Assembly: GCA_004352715.1 (NCBI GenBank)
Contig: SCFE01000044.1
Coordinates: 490,485-554,484, forward strand
Reading direction: 5' to 3'
Source of the DNA: Hofstenia miamia
Lineage: Eukaryota; Xenacoelomorpha; Acoela
Length of the DNA: 64,000 bases
Part shown: positions 1-10,936 of the stretch, piece by piece
Layout: each line of letters begins with the position of its first letter
Numbering within the stretch: the first letter of the stretch is position 1
Made by a program: the position numbers and the translations under genes
The notes under the pieces: generated by a model
Told to the model about the DNA's origin: nothing
What the model saw: the letters and a program-made list of their open reading frames with translations, nothing else
Databases searched by the model: none

Positions 1-4
1 TATA

Positions 5-49
<45 letters not shown>
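1..49. repeat. (TA)n microsatellite
   Basis: Alternating T/A with one interruption (tatatgtata, tatacatata) runs from the window start to the first base of an inverted-repeat element. A matching short TA run follows the element at 1313-1326, as expected for a TA-targeting transposon. Confidence 0.9.
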
Positions 50-1312
50 GAAGACATGAGAGCAACAAACGCCCAAATCCACATTTCTTACTCACTATGC
101 CAAGATCTATCTAATAATGTGCAAGAAAGGCCCAACTTCATTTACAACCACTATCTAAATTTGGGTATCACGGAAACATAGTTTCAAGTCCAGGAGTTGG
201 GCATTTGTTGCATTTAAATTACAAACATTACACAAAATTTTACGAAAATTCGCTAGATGGTGTCGTAAAATATTGAATTAGTATGTAAAAAACAAAGGAA
301 AATATGGCATTTAGAGCTATAGCACTTTTAATCTTGCAATTTGTTTGCGTTACGAACCAATTATAAGTAAAGTACGCGTTTCTGCATGTATGCAAATAAT
401 GAAATCAAAGTAGTCAAATTTTTTCAATTCCTGGAACAGTTAACTAATTGAATAGTTGCATTAGCATATAATCCACACTTATTATTTGAAGGTGTAAAGA
501 TAATGCGTCATTATCGTAAAGGAATTGTTTAAACATCGAAATAAAACGACAACAATGCCATGGTACACTTTTTACAATCGCTTGTTCATCTTGGTAAGTT
601 TGATGAGATCTTCCATCAGTTACCAAGTATCATAAACCAAACACTCAAGAATACATTAATAATCTTGTCGGTAAAGTTGATAAAAATGATGAAGCTGGTA
701 GTGTCAGCGAGTAGAGTTAAGTGTTAATGTGCATACTATGTACTGTATTGGTGTTTGTGCCAAAACTGTTAACACATCTCATTTTCCTTTTTATTCATTT
801 CATTATTAAGGTAACAGGAAATTTCAGTAAGCAGAAAAGTTGTTAAAGATTTTTTACTTTGAAGCTCTTATTTTCCTATCTTTACTCAGAAATTATTGCG
901 TAATTCGCTCGCTTTTTTAATCAAGATATGACAAGACTAGTAAAGATATATATTAAAAATCTCTGTTAAATCTTTTGTTTAATACTTTTAATTCTTAAAT
1001 TCTTTTTAAAATTATTGTATATGTCTTTAAACCTGTTATATTTCATTTTAAACTCTAATGTAGCAATCTTGTATACATATTGCTCAGTATAATCTGAAAA
1101 AGTGCCCAACTCCAACGACATTTGTTATCCTGCAACCCCTGCATATTTGTAATACATTTATTTTATGTTATTTGTCGTTATATAGTATAGATCTTTTTTA
1201 TTCCACACCATATTCATGATAATAAAACCAAAGAGTTAACAATTATTTAGTTTTTTTTGTTTTACTTGATTTCTTTTGTTTCGGATTTTGCCTTTATTGC
1301 TCTCATGTCTTC
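50..1312. mobile_element. Non-autonomous TIR DNA element, about 1.26 kb
   Basis: The left end reads gaagacatgagagcaa at 50-65 and the right end carries its exact reverse complement at 1297-1312. Similarity continues inward (caaatcc against aaaatcc). Both outer flanks are TA runs, so the insertion target was probably TA, as in the Tc1/mariner group. A further 11 bp inverted match (ggagttgggca near 193, its complement near 1103) lies inside. No reading frame resembles a transposase, so this is either a long MITE or an internally decayed element. It ends about 780 bp upstream of the PRCC start codon. Confidence 0.7.
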
Positions 1313-1326
1313 ATATATATATATAT

Positions 1327-2088
1327 GATTCAAATTGTAAAATATATACTGGACTGTTTATACAAATATCTTTACTGATGCTAGATACTATGACAGTTGG
1401 TGCTGGTTACTGTTCCAAAATAATTTTTGCTTTTTTTAAACACTGAAGCTCATACATAAGCAATTAGACCCTCTGCTACCAAGTGCGCACATCTTTCTGA
1501 CGGGCTTCGGGCGAAGCTTTCGGAAATTGCATAGTCGTATTATCGCTTTCGCCTGTGTTTTTCACTCTGACAATCTATGTTTGCTCGGCTTTTTAATTTC
1601 CTGATAAATATGATTGTCCATAACAGTAGTGCTGTCTACCAAAAAAGCGATAATTTTTTATTTATTATTATTATCGTTCCATTTCATTGTATTATTTGAA
1701 ATATCCATTCCTTTATGTACACATTTTATCACAGACTGTTCTCTTTTCCGTTATCAATAAATCCTACAGTTAATATTACTAATTTAACCATAAATGGGTA
1801 GAATTTAGGTGTTTTAAGTATTGTATTTTCAATCAATTATATTCCAGCTTAGAATCACTGCAACTTTCTACGCTTGAATTTATAATTGCATTTCTTATTT
1901 GACAACAACGCTTTCATCTAAGGACTGCAAGGTTTTTCTTTTGATGTGCTGTGTAATGTGACCTATAGTCCTAGTTATGACAAGTGTATGTGCTTAAGTT
2001 ATTTTTAATATTTTTATAGGGGATTCTCATATTCTAGACAATCTATCTTAATTTATTAAATACTTTTAGTTGTGATGTTCTTGTACAT
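1327..2088 (+). promoter_or_regulatory. PRCC upstream region with a GC-richer patch
   Basis: No gene is visible here. The stretch 1470-1560 is clearly richer in G+C than its surroundings and contains a small hairpin (gcttc, loop gggc, gaagc) near 1505-1518. Its position upstream of an intact gene makes it a reasonable core-promoter candidate. A possible 3' splice site (tttttatag at about 2012-2020) could end a 5'UTR intron. Both are inferences from position and composition only. Confidence 0.25.
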
Positions 2089-3102
2089 ATGATGTCCCTT
2101 GTTAATTATGGCTCTTCCGACGAATCAGATTGCGATGAGTTTGTTGCAGATGTTGTAAAGCAAGAAGTTAAACCACTTGTTAAGCAAAATAAAGCAAAAC
2201 GTATTGCTGCATTTTCTGATTTGAAAGATCTGAACAACGATGAAACTGATGATATACCTAATTCAAAAAAATTTAAAACCGAATTTAATTCTGGGGCTGA
2301 TCTTTTTTCTATTCTTCCTAAACCCAAACAGTATAAAAATTGTGTTAATGATAAGCCTTTTGTTCCAACTACACTAACTAAAAAGTCAACAAATCATGTT
2401 CCACTAGAAGAAGATTACTTTACTAAAAATATTCAAAAGAATAAATCTAATAATGCTGTCATTGGCGTTTCTTCTAATTCTGTAATTACCAATGAGGATT
2501 CTGATACTAGTGATCTAAGGAATTCTATCGGTAATGATTTTTTTGGTTTACAGTCAGAGAAGAGCAATTCGCAAGAAATTATGTTTTCTGATAATGCATT
2601 GCCATTAGAAGATGCACCGCTCGATTTTCAAAACGAATCCCCAGTTATTGGAAAAAGTAACGTAATTAATTCAAAATTTACACCAGGACTCTTGGAACCA
2701 ATGCCTATAAACAAAGTTAAAGTAAGAAAACGTAGATCTTCCATTGATGAAACTGATGAAAAAGCAGTAGAAGAATACAACGCTAATCCTGAAAACGTTC
2801 CTATAACAGATTCTGCTTTGCAAAAACTGGGTGTGCGTAAGGGGGAGCGTATTAATATTGTTGACATAGATGCATCAATTCAATTAGAAGATGTTTCGCT
2901 TATGCAAACTAAGATGGCTACACAAGAGGTTGAATATGTGAGTGCCAAAAGCCGCAAAAATGCAGTTACATCACAACAAAGACAGAAACATCAGCTTAAT
3001 TGGCTCATTGATCAAGCGAAAGAGCGGGAGCTTGTTTTAAAAAATCAATGGGCTTCAAGTCGTTTATCTCGACAACAAACTCAAATGAAATACGGGTTTT
3101 AG
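2089..3102 (+). CDS. PRCC: PRCC homologue (proline-rich protein PRCC family)
   Basis: Uninterrupted 337-codon frame. The N terminus (MSLVNYGSSDESD from the second ATG at 2092) matches the family's MSLV-Y-SSDES opening. The last 100 residues carry the conserved PRCC C-terminal domain: a DSALQKLG-R segment, an ISxV-like acidic stretch, then an arginine/glutamine-rich end finishing RQQTQMKYGF. The middle is Ser/Asn/Asp-rich, low complexity and basic-patched (VRKRR), as expected for a nuclear protein. Family members are nuclear; human PRCC binds MAD2B (MAD2L2) and is associated with splicing factors. The human protein is longer and proline-rich at its N terminus, which this one is not. An in-frame TAG lies about 55 bp upstream. 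ATG at 2089 is immediately followed by ATG at 2092; the second fits the family better. The absence of introns could mean a genuinely single-exon gene or an old retrocopy; no lesions are seen. Confidence 0.9.
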   Translation: MMSLVNYGSSDESDCDEFVADVVKQEVKPLVKQNKAKRIAAFSDLKDLNNDETDDIPNSKKFKTEFNSGADLFSILPKPKQYKNCVNDKPFVPTTLTKKSTNHVPLEEDYFTKNIQKNKSNNAVIGVSSNSVITNEDSDTSDLRNSIGNDFFGLQSEKSNSQEIMFSDNALPLEDAPLDFQNESPVIGKSNVINSKFTPGLLEPMPINKVKVRKRRSSIDETDEKAVEEYNANPENVPITDSALQKLGVRKGERINIVDIDASIQLEDVSLMQTKMATQEVEYVSAKSRKNAVTSQQRQKHQLNWLIDQAKERELVLKNQWASSRLSRQQTQMKYGF

Positions 3103-3188
3103 GAAACGAATACACTTCTCAGTTCATAGTAAACTTAATTTAGTTTTGTATATTTGTTTTTAGATGATCTTTACTTTTTATATTGTAA

Positions 3189-3194
3189 AATAAA
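3189..3194 (+). terminator. Polyadenylation signal AATAAA for PRCC
   Basis: AATAAA lies 87 bp after the PRCC stop codon. A second AATAAA (3239-3244) lies in the adjoining LINE tail and could serve as an alternative signal. Confidence 0.55.
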
Positions 3195-3221
3195 AACTTA
3201 ATTTTGGATTATTTTGATTTT

Positions 3222-3274
3222 GCATGCCTTCAACGGCTAAATAAAGTCATTCATTATTATTATTATTATTATTT
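3222..3274 (+). mobile_element. Short LINE 3' tail with (ATT)n end
   Basis: The sequence gcatgccttcaacggctaa, then ataaagtcattc and an ATT repeat, corresponds closely to the 3' end of the LINE at 40366-43430 read on its minus strand (gtatgccttcagcagctaa, then atgaaagtcaatt and ATT repeats). It is therefore a severely 5'-truncated copy of that family, in + orientation just past PRCC. Confidence 0.7.
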
Positions 3275-3818
3275 ATACTCCTTTGCTGCATAACCCTATC
3301 ATTCGTTTTATTCAATATCATTTTAAAAATTATGGTGTTTTGTTTGTGCTTAGATATTTAACGTTTAATTAATGTATCTTTATAATCAGGACTATAAAAG
3401 CTTGAATACCTTTCTTACATAGAAAGGTAATGCATATTTCTTAGACTGTAGATATGAAACAATGAATAAATACATGCATCGGTTATTTATGCCTGTCGAC
3501 GTTTTCAGTTAGAATGTTTAACAAAGTAATATTAATATTAATACACTGAATACAATAAAGGTTTACAAGTTCTTTATTGTAGTAAACAAAGATAGGCTTT
3601 ACAAATATAGATAAAAACTAGTCAAATAAATTTTAAGCAAAGTTATCAGAAAGCATGTACTTTTTTGCTTGATGGCTTAACAAATTATGTTATAATTTGC
3701 TAAGGTTTTGATTTTCCTTTTTTCGAGGGGGAGGTCATTCCAAATGCGCATAGTATTGAATGTAAAAAAATTTTCCCAGGGCTTAGATGTGCATTGGATG
3801 TCAGCTTTGCAGCAAAAG
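3275..3818. other. No gene recognised
   Basis: AT-rich sequence without a convincing frame. It may include the 3' untranslated part of the minus-strand LINE whose coding remnants begin at 3819. Confidence 0.5.
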
Positions 3819-4148
3819 TTACGTTTGTTTATTACAATATGTTCTAAAAACTTTTAGTAATGTTATTAATATGCTTGTGTAACGTATTAAGGTGCTGTAT
3901 TTAATGAGGTATTTTGGTTGGAGCAAGTTATGTTTTTGTAAACATGAGCTGGTTTCGTGTTTTTTGCAGTTACGTATGGCGAGCACTGCATGACTATGTG
4001 TGCAATTTATTCGTTCTTGTTCCCTAACGCTTAATCCATTCAGTAATGTGCATGCATAAAGAAAATGGCTTGTTATGAGGGCGTAAATTAATTGGATATT
4101 TTTGGAACATTTACATATTTTAAAAAGATAATAAATGCCAGTATTCAT
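3819..4148 (-). pseudogene. LINE ORF2 C-terminal remnant
   Basis: An open stretch on the minus strand encoding YALITSHFLYACTLL-like residues and a cysteine/histidine-containing end, in the position expected for the region after the LINE reverse transcriptase. It is assigned mainly by colinearity with the RT fragments upstream. Confidence 0.5.
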
Positions 4149-4197
4149 TTCTCGTAATTTCTTCGAAATGAACTGATGATAATCTAANTGTTATTTT

Positions 4198-4372
4198 TCT
4201 TACTGTTAATCAAAAGATGATAATCTATCATTTGATAGAAAATCGATAGTCTGAACGCTATTCCAACTCCGCTTTTTCTGATAAAAAAATCGCCAATGTG
4301 AACGAAAATAATTGTATTTTCGACTAAAATCTGCTGATAAAAGCCGATAGTGGGAACACACCTTTAGAGACA
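4198..4372. repeat. MITE-like insert with internal repeated motif
   Basis: Three related blocks of the form TGATA-AAA-TCG-(A)TGTGAAC occur at about 4230-4262, 4276-4303 and 4330-4360, ending gggaacacacc. They interrupt the LINE. No coding potential. The ends are not sharply defined, and one ambiguous base is at 4187. Confidence 0.35.
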
Positions 4373-4479
4373 TTAATTTTGAGTGTATTTTGATTAAAAT
4401 AATTTGTTATGCATTCTATTGAATTAATAGTTGTTGCAGCTACAAACGGGCTTATGTTTTTACTAATTAAACAAACGTC

Positions 4480-4896
4480 ATCATCATATTGATAAATTAT
4501 TTACTGATATCATTATCATAAATGGTAAACAAGATCGGCCCGAGCACGGTGCCTTGTGTTACTCCGTTCTTAGGTGTCGGATAATTAGAGAAAACATTTC
4601 CTAACTTAACCCTTTGATTTCTTTCTAACAGGAAACATTTAATTATCTCTACTACTATTGTCAAATCCATAGACTTACAATTTTTTTAGCAAAGCAATGA
4701 CTGTGCATAAACCGTTGTTTGCATTCATTCGTATATTTTCTGTCACATTTAATAGAAGATCAGTTGGAGAATGCTTTGATCGAAATCCAAATTGCATATC
4801 CGTCAGTATGTTTGTGCCTTCTAAATATTCAACGATTTGATCACATAGAATTCTTTCAAATATTTTGAGATAGGGTTTGTAATGGCTATTGGCCAA
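4480..4896 (-). pseudogene. LINE reverse transcriptase fragment
   Basis: The minus strand encodes KIFERILCDQIVEYLEG, then QFGFRSKHSPTDLLL, and in another frame NGVTQGTVLGPILF followed by a YDDD box. These are RT motifs of the LINE palm and fingers in the proper order. At least two frame changes separate them, so no functional protein is possible. Confidence 0.75.
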
Positions 4897-5906
4897 TTAG
4901 TGGGTTACCTTTTTATAGAATGGTGTAATATCAGAAGTTTTCAAAGTTTGCGGGAAAGTGTGATTTCTGATGTATTGATTGAATATTAACAACAGAGATT
5001 CGTCAAAATGTCGAATGAAATTCTTAATAATGAAAATGGGAATATTCTGTGAACCGCATGACTTACTTGAATCTAGCCTTGAGACTGCACCTAATAGCTG
5101 TTTCTTTGTAATGAAAGAAACAGTAAAAACGGACTTTACATGTCGTGGAAGATCTAATTTTTTTAGGTTTTAGGACCATGATAATTTTCTAAATTTATAA
5201 AAACGTTAAGATGCTTTTCAAATGTTCTTTTACAAGTAGTGATGGTACCCTCTATTGTCAAATTTTTGAGTACGGATTCTAGGCCCTTCTTATTTAAAAA
5301 CTTTTTATTAAAGTTCCACTGTTCTTTGGACTTCCCTAACTTGCTGAAGAATTCATGTAAATACTTCTTATGTTGTGCTCTTTTTCTTGAACTAATTTGA
5401 TTTTGAGGGTGGTAAAATCACGATGGTTATAAACAGCATATTGAGAATGGAAATTTTCCCAAGTTTGTCGCTTCTTGATTTTTAGTGATTGTAGCTTTGG
5501 GTCTAAGTTAATTTTTGAAAAAATACAATTAACTCTATTGTTAAGTTGTACAAACCTTTTCTTAACAGGAGCTACGGTGTTGAGGCATTTTTTTTAAAAT
5601 TAGCAATGAAAAATAATAGCAGTTCATTTGCATTATCTAATATGTACAAATATTCAAGGCGGGAATTTTGAAGAAGCCTTATGAAATTCTCACTTTTAAA
5701 GGTATAAAAAATCTCGTCACTACGAGTTTTCTTTAAGTGGTAGTAGTGGGTTGGTTATAGACATGCAGTACAATATGATGTTCATAGAAACTGTTGAAAA
5801 GAAAAGTTTGACAATGCAATCCCTTAGTAAAAGTATAATCAATTAAAGCATTTGCATGCGTTGGCGTGCTACTATTTAGAATTTGAAGATTGTGCTAATC
5901 ACAAAG

Positions 5907-6341
5907 TTAATCTATATACTGTCTTTCTTTTTTATTTAGGTAGTTGACATTGTAATGACCGAATAACATGATATCAAGGTATTCTGTTGATGCATTTGAT
6001 AATTCGTGTGATTTGAATGAAATAAATTCAGAACGATAGTTTTTATTTGGACAGTAAGATACATTTTTTAGGCATTTTGCCATATTCTTATTCAGACGAA
6101 TTTCTACCCAGATGGTTTCAAAAATGTTGTGTGCGTACTCAAGATCTTTTCTTCTCGTAGGATGAAAACTTTTAGGTGTTTTTGGGTAGTATCCCTCCTC
6201 CACGAATAATGTGATTTTTTGCAAATAAATGGAAGGCATCCTTATTGAAATTAAATAGGTTGACATCTGTATTGGTTTGGAACCATGTCTCTGTGATGGC
6301 ATACAAGCAGTTATTACCGAACTTATCAGAAATTTCCACAA
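5907..6341 (-). pseudogene. LINE AP-endonuclease fragment
   Basis: Minus-strand frame of 144 codons. ITxTWF-like residues (in the alternative frame near 6290), IFETIWVEI and LDIMLFGHYN correspond to the endonuclease motifs ITETWL, -E-IWVEI and GDFN of APE-type LINEs. The Asp of the last motif is replaced by His, and the N-terminal part needs a frameshift. Confidence 0.7.
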
Positions 6342-6439
6342 ATTCCATCCTATGGCGTAATGCTACGTGCGTTCATATAAATGTACTTAAAACTGCGTTT
6401 AAAATTTCTTATGACGTTATCAAAATGAGAAAAATCGTA

Positions 6440-6490
6440 ATGCCCGGGGTTTTTATGCACATCTGCAGCTCTGAGAAGCAGAAGTATTAA
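6440..6490 (-). other. Degenerate 2A-like peptide coding site in LINE leader
   Basis: On the minus strand a leucine-rich run (LLILLLLRA) is followed by ADVHKNPGH. The 2A ribosome-skipping consensus is D-V/I-E-x-N-P-G-P; here E is H, and the final P is H. Leader-plus-2A arrangements at the start of ORF2 are known in CR1-type LINEs of several invertebrates. This copy would not skip, but the ancestor probably had GDVHKNPGP. Confidence 0.55.
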
Positions 6491-6711
6491 TAGGTAATAT
6501 AACAGGATTTGAAAACATGCTTTGCAAAGTACAACAAATCTCAAATGATAGATAAATCTAAATTCAACATGAAGTGAAGATTGAACTCTAATGACTGATT
6601 TTTTAAAGAACAGGAGAATTATGTAAGTATTGAATAAAATGTACATTGCACCACGAAAAATTTCATTCTTGGAATGAATAATTTCAAAACAAAAATAATC
6701 CATTTTAGAAA

Positions 6712-7158
6712 TCATGTCCTCACTAAGTCAAAAATATTTTGCATATTAGCATTCATTTTGTCTTCTAAATTAGTTTTTCTTTTTTGTAATGTCTCTCTGT
6801 ATGATATTTCTGGTACTCTAAGAGAATTGAATTTCTTGAATGAATTATAGTTTGGGCGATTTTGATCCCTTGATCTTCTAAATGTAGGTTGTGTCTGATG
6901 TTGGCGTTGACCATTGTGTCCAAAGTGATTCTTGATTTGTCTCAAAGCAACTCCAAGTCCCATTATAGAACAATGAATGCCATCTTTGACAATTAGTTGT
7001 GCATTGATAGTTAATGGACTAGTCAAGAACGAGATCAATACCTTGATTAGTTCAATATCATTTTCATTTGAAGCAACATCACTTAGAACATTGTTGAAAA
7101 TTGCAACAACTTTTGTTCTGTTTACATCATCCTTTAGAAGTGGGGTGATTTCAATCAA
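6712..7158 (-). pseudogene. Unidentified frame, possible LINE ORF1 part
   Basis: A 148-codon minus-strand frame directly upstream (in element orientation) of the LINE leader. It has an alpha-helical N-terminal half and a basic, Arg/Asn/Gln-rich middle (RQHQTQPTFRRSRDQNRPNY), which is a common feature of nucleic-acid-binding LINE ORF1 proteins. No recognised domain. Assignment to the LINE is by position and composition only; a separate mobile or host sequence is possible. Confidence 0.35.
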
Positions 7159-7321
7159 TAAAGTTTTTCCGGCTTGAATTTTTCTCTGATTGTATGAATT
7201 AGGCTTGAAATGCTTTGTGTGAAGGTGTCTGGTGTTATGTTTTGATCTTTATCACTGTCTTATATATCAGTAGTCCCAGTAGTTATTACAACCTTTTTGG
7301 TTTTCTTAGGCTTTTACTCCC

Positions 7322-7550
7322 TAACTATGTCGTTTATTTCATAGGGTGTTTTTCCCTAGATATGTATGAATTTCAACAGTTTCATTACGAATTAGATTTT
7401 CTTCTTCGTGCGTATTTTAACAATGNNNNNNNNNNNNNNNNNNNNNTAACTATGTCGTTTATTTCATAGGGTGTTTTTCCCTAGATATGTATGAATTTCA
7501 ACAGTTTCATTACGAATTAGATTTTCTTCTTCGTGCGTATTTTAACAATG
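7322..7550. repeat. Exact 104 bp duplication around an N gap
   Basis: Bases 7322-7425 are repeated identically at 7447-7550, separated only by 21 Ns (7426-7446). Identical sequence on both sides of a gap is the signature of unmerged contig ends, so this is very probably an assembly artefact. Confidence 0.85.
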
Positions 7551-7644
7551 AATTCCCTATAATAAACATACTAGCATAATTTTTCTTAATATCTTTTAAC
7601 TTTCTAACTGTATTAACTAGGTGGTGCAGGTGCTGTTGTCTCTG

Positions 7645-7935
7645 TTAGTAGTTCGTTATGCATATTAGTAACATGTAAGCTGGGAATATCACTGGTTTCA
7701 AATTTGTCAATATTGTCATCTTTCGTGGTAAAGGCGCAATCTTTTGAATTTGCAATTTTAATGTAAAGAGTGCTTCTATCGATTCTTCTTTGCTTAACCT
7801 TGCAAACAATTGATGTAGTGGCATTTTTGCCTTCTTTTCTAAGTAACTTAATGCTGATTCTGATGAAATACCATAAAATAATTCACTCTGGATTTTTTGT
7901 GAGAGAGAGTCTGAGAGACCGACTGTTTCAAACAT
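7645..7935 (-). pseudogene. Unidentified frame, possibly same element
   Basis: Minus-strand frame whose residues QKIQSELFYGISSESALSYL look like a helical, regularly spaced domain. It could belong to the ORF1 region of the neighbouring LINE or to a different transposon. I do not recognise it. Confidence 0.3.
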
Positions 7936-8039
7936 TGTCCCATAATAATGGTAAATTTCTTAAATATAAGTTGACCATAAATTAATATTGGAAATATTAA
8001 ATATGTGTGTAAAAGTTCTCTAAATTTGAATATCAAAGT

Positions 8040-9055
8040 TTCATTATTTGATGTGATAGTTTTTGGTATTTTTCTAAAAATTCAAAAATTTGATGTGAAA
8101 TGTCCAATATAATTTGAAAGCCCTGTTAATGATTAATTGTATCCCACACAATGGACAAAACTTACATTTTCGTATTTCTTTTCCCATTTAACAGAATGTT
8201 AGAACTTCTTAAATTCTATGACTCATTCCATTACGAATATTCTCTTTCAAAAATATCATGTAAGCTTATGCAACATAAGATCATTGTTTCAATTATAAAT
8301 TTTGATTTATATCAAGTCTAAATTAGTAATATAAACAGTTAAACAGTATTAAACGAACAACTCTCCATATTATGGAGGATGTTGTGGAGAGGGTAAATGC
8401 TTAAAGTAAGCCTTGCAACGTGGATCTATATATTAGTTTTCACTACGTGTATCTGCAATGATTTTCATTATTCAATTGTCCAATGTTTAAACTATTTTTT
8501 TAATTGGTTTATTAAAATGGTGGGAATTTAAGAAAATGAAAAAACGAAAATTTGTTTAAGATTATCGAACAAATTTGTTCATGTCCACATCATGGCAAAT
8601 GAGCACTAATGTTATCTGACTCTGCGCATGTGCTTGAGAGTCAAATGCCATTGTAACAATAATGGTCCAACAGAATTCTCGTTAATAGTTTTTATGAGCT
8701 TCTTGTGAGTTTAGCCATTTTTGTTAATTTCGATATTTATCGCATTCTGATTGTGAAATACTGTAATATAGTAATGCACTTTGTGGTAAAATCCGTTAAA
8801 ACCCTTGAAAACTAACTCCAGAATACAAATATTTACACAACATGTTGGATTCATCACGCCGTTTCCCTGTAAGCATTAATTTTTTGTATGTTTCCGCAAA
8901 AGTTCAGAAAGTTTAACAGAATACACACTAATTACTTTCAACATCTACTAATTATAATAAATGTCTAACGATTATAGAGGCTGTTCCTTATTTCAATATC
9001 GATCTGTTTTTTCAGGCGTTACTTCCTTGGAACAATTGTAATTGATTGCTGATTC
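8040..9055. promoter_or_regulatory. Region upstream of NUDT2; no other gene
   Basis: No coding frame. Near 8626 the sequence tgcgcatgtgc resembles the NRF-1 (Drosophila Ewg) core palindrome, within a small inverted repeat (gactc...gagtc). A 3' splice-like site (ttttttcag, AG at 9014-9015) may precede the start-codon exon. These are suggestive only. Confidence 0.2.
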
Positions 9056-9155
9056 ATGGAAAAATCGGTTGGATTTTTCATTTTTCGACTTGGTTCTACT
9101 ACCGAATATTTGTTTTTGAAAAGTTCTAAACTTCATGAATGGGGATTACCAAAAG
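9056..9155 (+). CDS. NUDT2: NUDT2-type Ap4A hydrolase, exon 1
   Basis: First coding exon of a bis(5'-nucleosyl)-tetraphosphatase (asymmetrical), a cytosolic enzyme that splits Ap4A to ATP and AMP. ATG at 9056 is preceded directly by an in-frame TGA. The exon encodes 33 residues plus one base, ending HEWGLPK-G, which matches the HHWTPPKG block that opens the Nudix box in human NUDT2. The donor is G|GTAAAG at 9156. The split codon (G + GA) joins exactly to the exon at 9470. The full spliced protein is 142 residues, near the roughly 147 of the family. Intron 1 is 314 bp. Confidence 0.85.
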
Positions 9156-9469
9156 GTAAAGATTAGCACTATGAGGCTCTATAATTCAAATTCAATGAAT
9201 TAATTGCATCACACTCACCCGTCCAGTTATAAATTGCAGTTAGATTTTCGTTACAAACTGGTTCAATGTTTAGTAATGATTTCAATTTTTATATTACATA
9301 ATAGATTTTTATCTTAATTGCAATTACTTGCTTTATTTCCAAAACTGTTATTTGCAAGTCGAAGTTTATGTCAAGTATTTGCAGTTAATTTGTACCCTAC
9401 CACTCTTAAATTCGAGCACAATTTATTTTCCTCATGAATTTGTTATTGTCATTGTAAGCTTTATTTTAG

Positions 9470-9575
9470 GACACGTTGAAGTTAATGATACGGGTGAATT
9501 GGGCACTGCTTTTAGAGAAACCAGAGAAGAAACTAGACTGACTCCCAGCGATTTAACAGTCATCCCAAATTTTAG
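9470..9575 (+). CDS. NUDT2: NUDT2-type Ap4A hydrolase, exon 2 (Nudix box)
   Basis: Acceptor ttattttag, then GA CAC GTT encoding the Nudix box: GHVEVNDTGELGTAFRETRE and on to ETRL. The metal-binding core RE-x2-EE (RETREE) is intact. Two departures from the consensus G-x5-E-x7-RE-U-x-EE-x-G-U are visible: one extra residue lies between the first Gly and RE, and the late Gly is Arg (EETRL instead of EEAGI). The exon ends TTT AG|GTTTGA, leaving two bases that are completed by the A at 20713. The next exon lies 11,137 bp away. Confidence 0.85.
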
Positions 9576-10901
9576 GTTTGATAACTTGTATAGTTTGCTA
9601 AAATTTTTGTGATAGTACTTTAAATACAAACAAACACTGCTCTATCTCGTCATCACATCTATAAACGAAAATATATATTTTATCATTTTTCATATGTTGA
9701 CTTATATCACAAACGTCTTCCATTTTGTGGATTGTCGTTGTCTCTACCTGCACTTGCGGTTGCCTTTTGCTTCCCATTATTTCATTTAAAACCCCTGCTA
9801 GTTAGTAATTTGACTTCCAAAAAATCATTTTTAATAAAAGAGAGTGTTCTACAAACATTATATTTGTAGAATTTGCCAGACAACACATTTTTCAATATCA
9901 ATGTATGTATTTAACAAATCCATCACCATTTAATTGATATAAAAATCTGCACTTCCATTCATTCTATTCTTATCAACTAATCAATAATTATACAATCCAA
10001 AAAAATGAAGAGCGAGTGCATTCAACCATAAAAACACGCTTGACCGGTCAAACACTTCGCTTATAAAATGATTTAATTTACAAAAACATCAATCACATGG
10101 TCTTTGGACTCTGGCTGTATAAACAGCGAGTAAGCCAATCATATTATGAACATGTACAGTGCAATTAGTGGCTGCTAAGTATACTATTATTTTTTATTAA
10201 ATATTTAAAAAATAAATAAGTGTATTTTCCAATTTTAAAAAATAAATTCCTGCAATAATTGCACTAATTTTTAAATATGATTCCTGAATTATTGTTCATT
10301 GCCTAAATTACACTAGGATAGTGGGCTTCGTTACGTGTATAAGGCATATTAAAGAGGTGAATTTGAATTTGTGTAAAATAGGTAACTTTCTTTTATAATA
10401 GGTTTCTGTGTACTATAAATGTACTTTGTATGTATCAAACATTAAATAACATGAATGCGCAAAGTGTGATGAGGACGATTTATTGTCCTAAGCTCTTTAA
10501 GTCATATACGAAATTCACAAGTTCGTTTTTGTAGTAGCCAATTTTCCAAAGAAACAATCTGATATGCATTTAATACGTTTGCAATTCATTTTGTATCATA
10601 TTTAGCTTACATTTTGATGTAGAATTTAAAATTTTATTAAAAATAAAAGAGATGCTTCAAAACAATCATGCTGAAAGCAACAGATGACAGTATTCACAAT
10701 TTAACAATTTTTTACTAATGAAAAAAATGCAAAGTGTAGTTGGTGAAATGTTAGCTTATTCTAAAATACACCTATTGCGCTTATTATAGTGCACTTATTT
10801 TTGAGAAACTTCATTTTTACACGCCTGCTTTTAGATCTATGGCGACCATGTGTATCAGTTCTAGGCATACCACTAGTAGCTTTTAATTTCCCATCTATTT
10901 T

Positions 10902-10935
<34 letters not shown>
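9576..10935. other. NUDT2 intron 2, proximal part; nothing recognised
   Basis: AT-rich intronic sequence. No coding remnant or clear repeat was found until the (TA)n run at about 10914-10934. Confidence 0.55.

Positions 10936-10936
<1 letters not shown>

Larger units (their letters stand above)
3819..6720 (-). mobile_element. Decayed APE-type LINE (CR1/Jockey-like), minus strand
   Basis: Reading from high to low coordinates, the pieces occur in LINE ORF2 order: a hydrophobic leader with a 2A-like remnant (about 6440-6470), MNARSIT at the endonuclease start, AP-endonuclease motifs (5907-6341), RT segments (about 4480-4896) and a C-terminal remnant (3819-4148). Frameshifts and stops separate all segments. 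The endonuclease GD[FY]N motif reads GHYN, so a key acidic residue is lost. RT motifs seen are KIFERI, QFGFR-KHS, NGVTQGTVLGPILF and a YDDD version of the YADD box. The element is dead. The clade assignment is by motif style only. Confidence 0.8.

Noticed and set aside
444-626. 60-codon minus-strand frame in the first TIR element
   Set aside because: No recognisable domain and no ATG start; probably chance.
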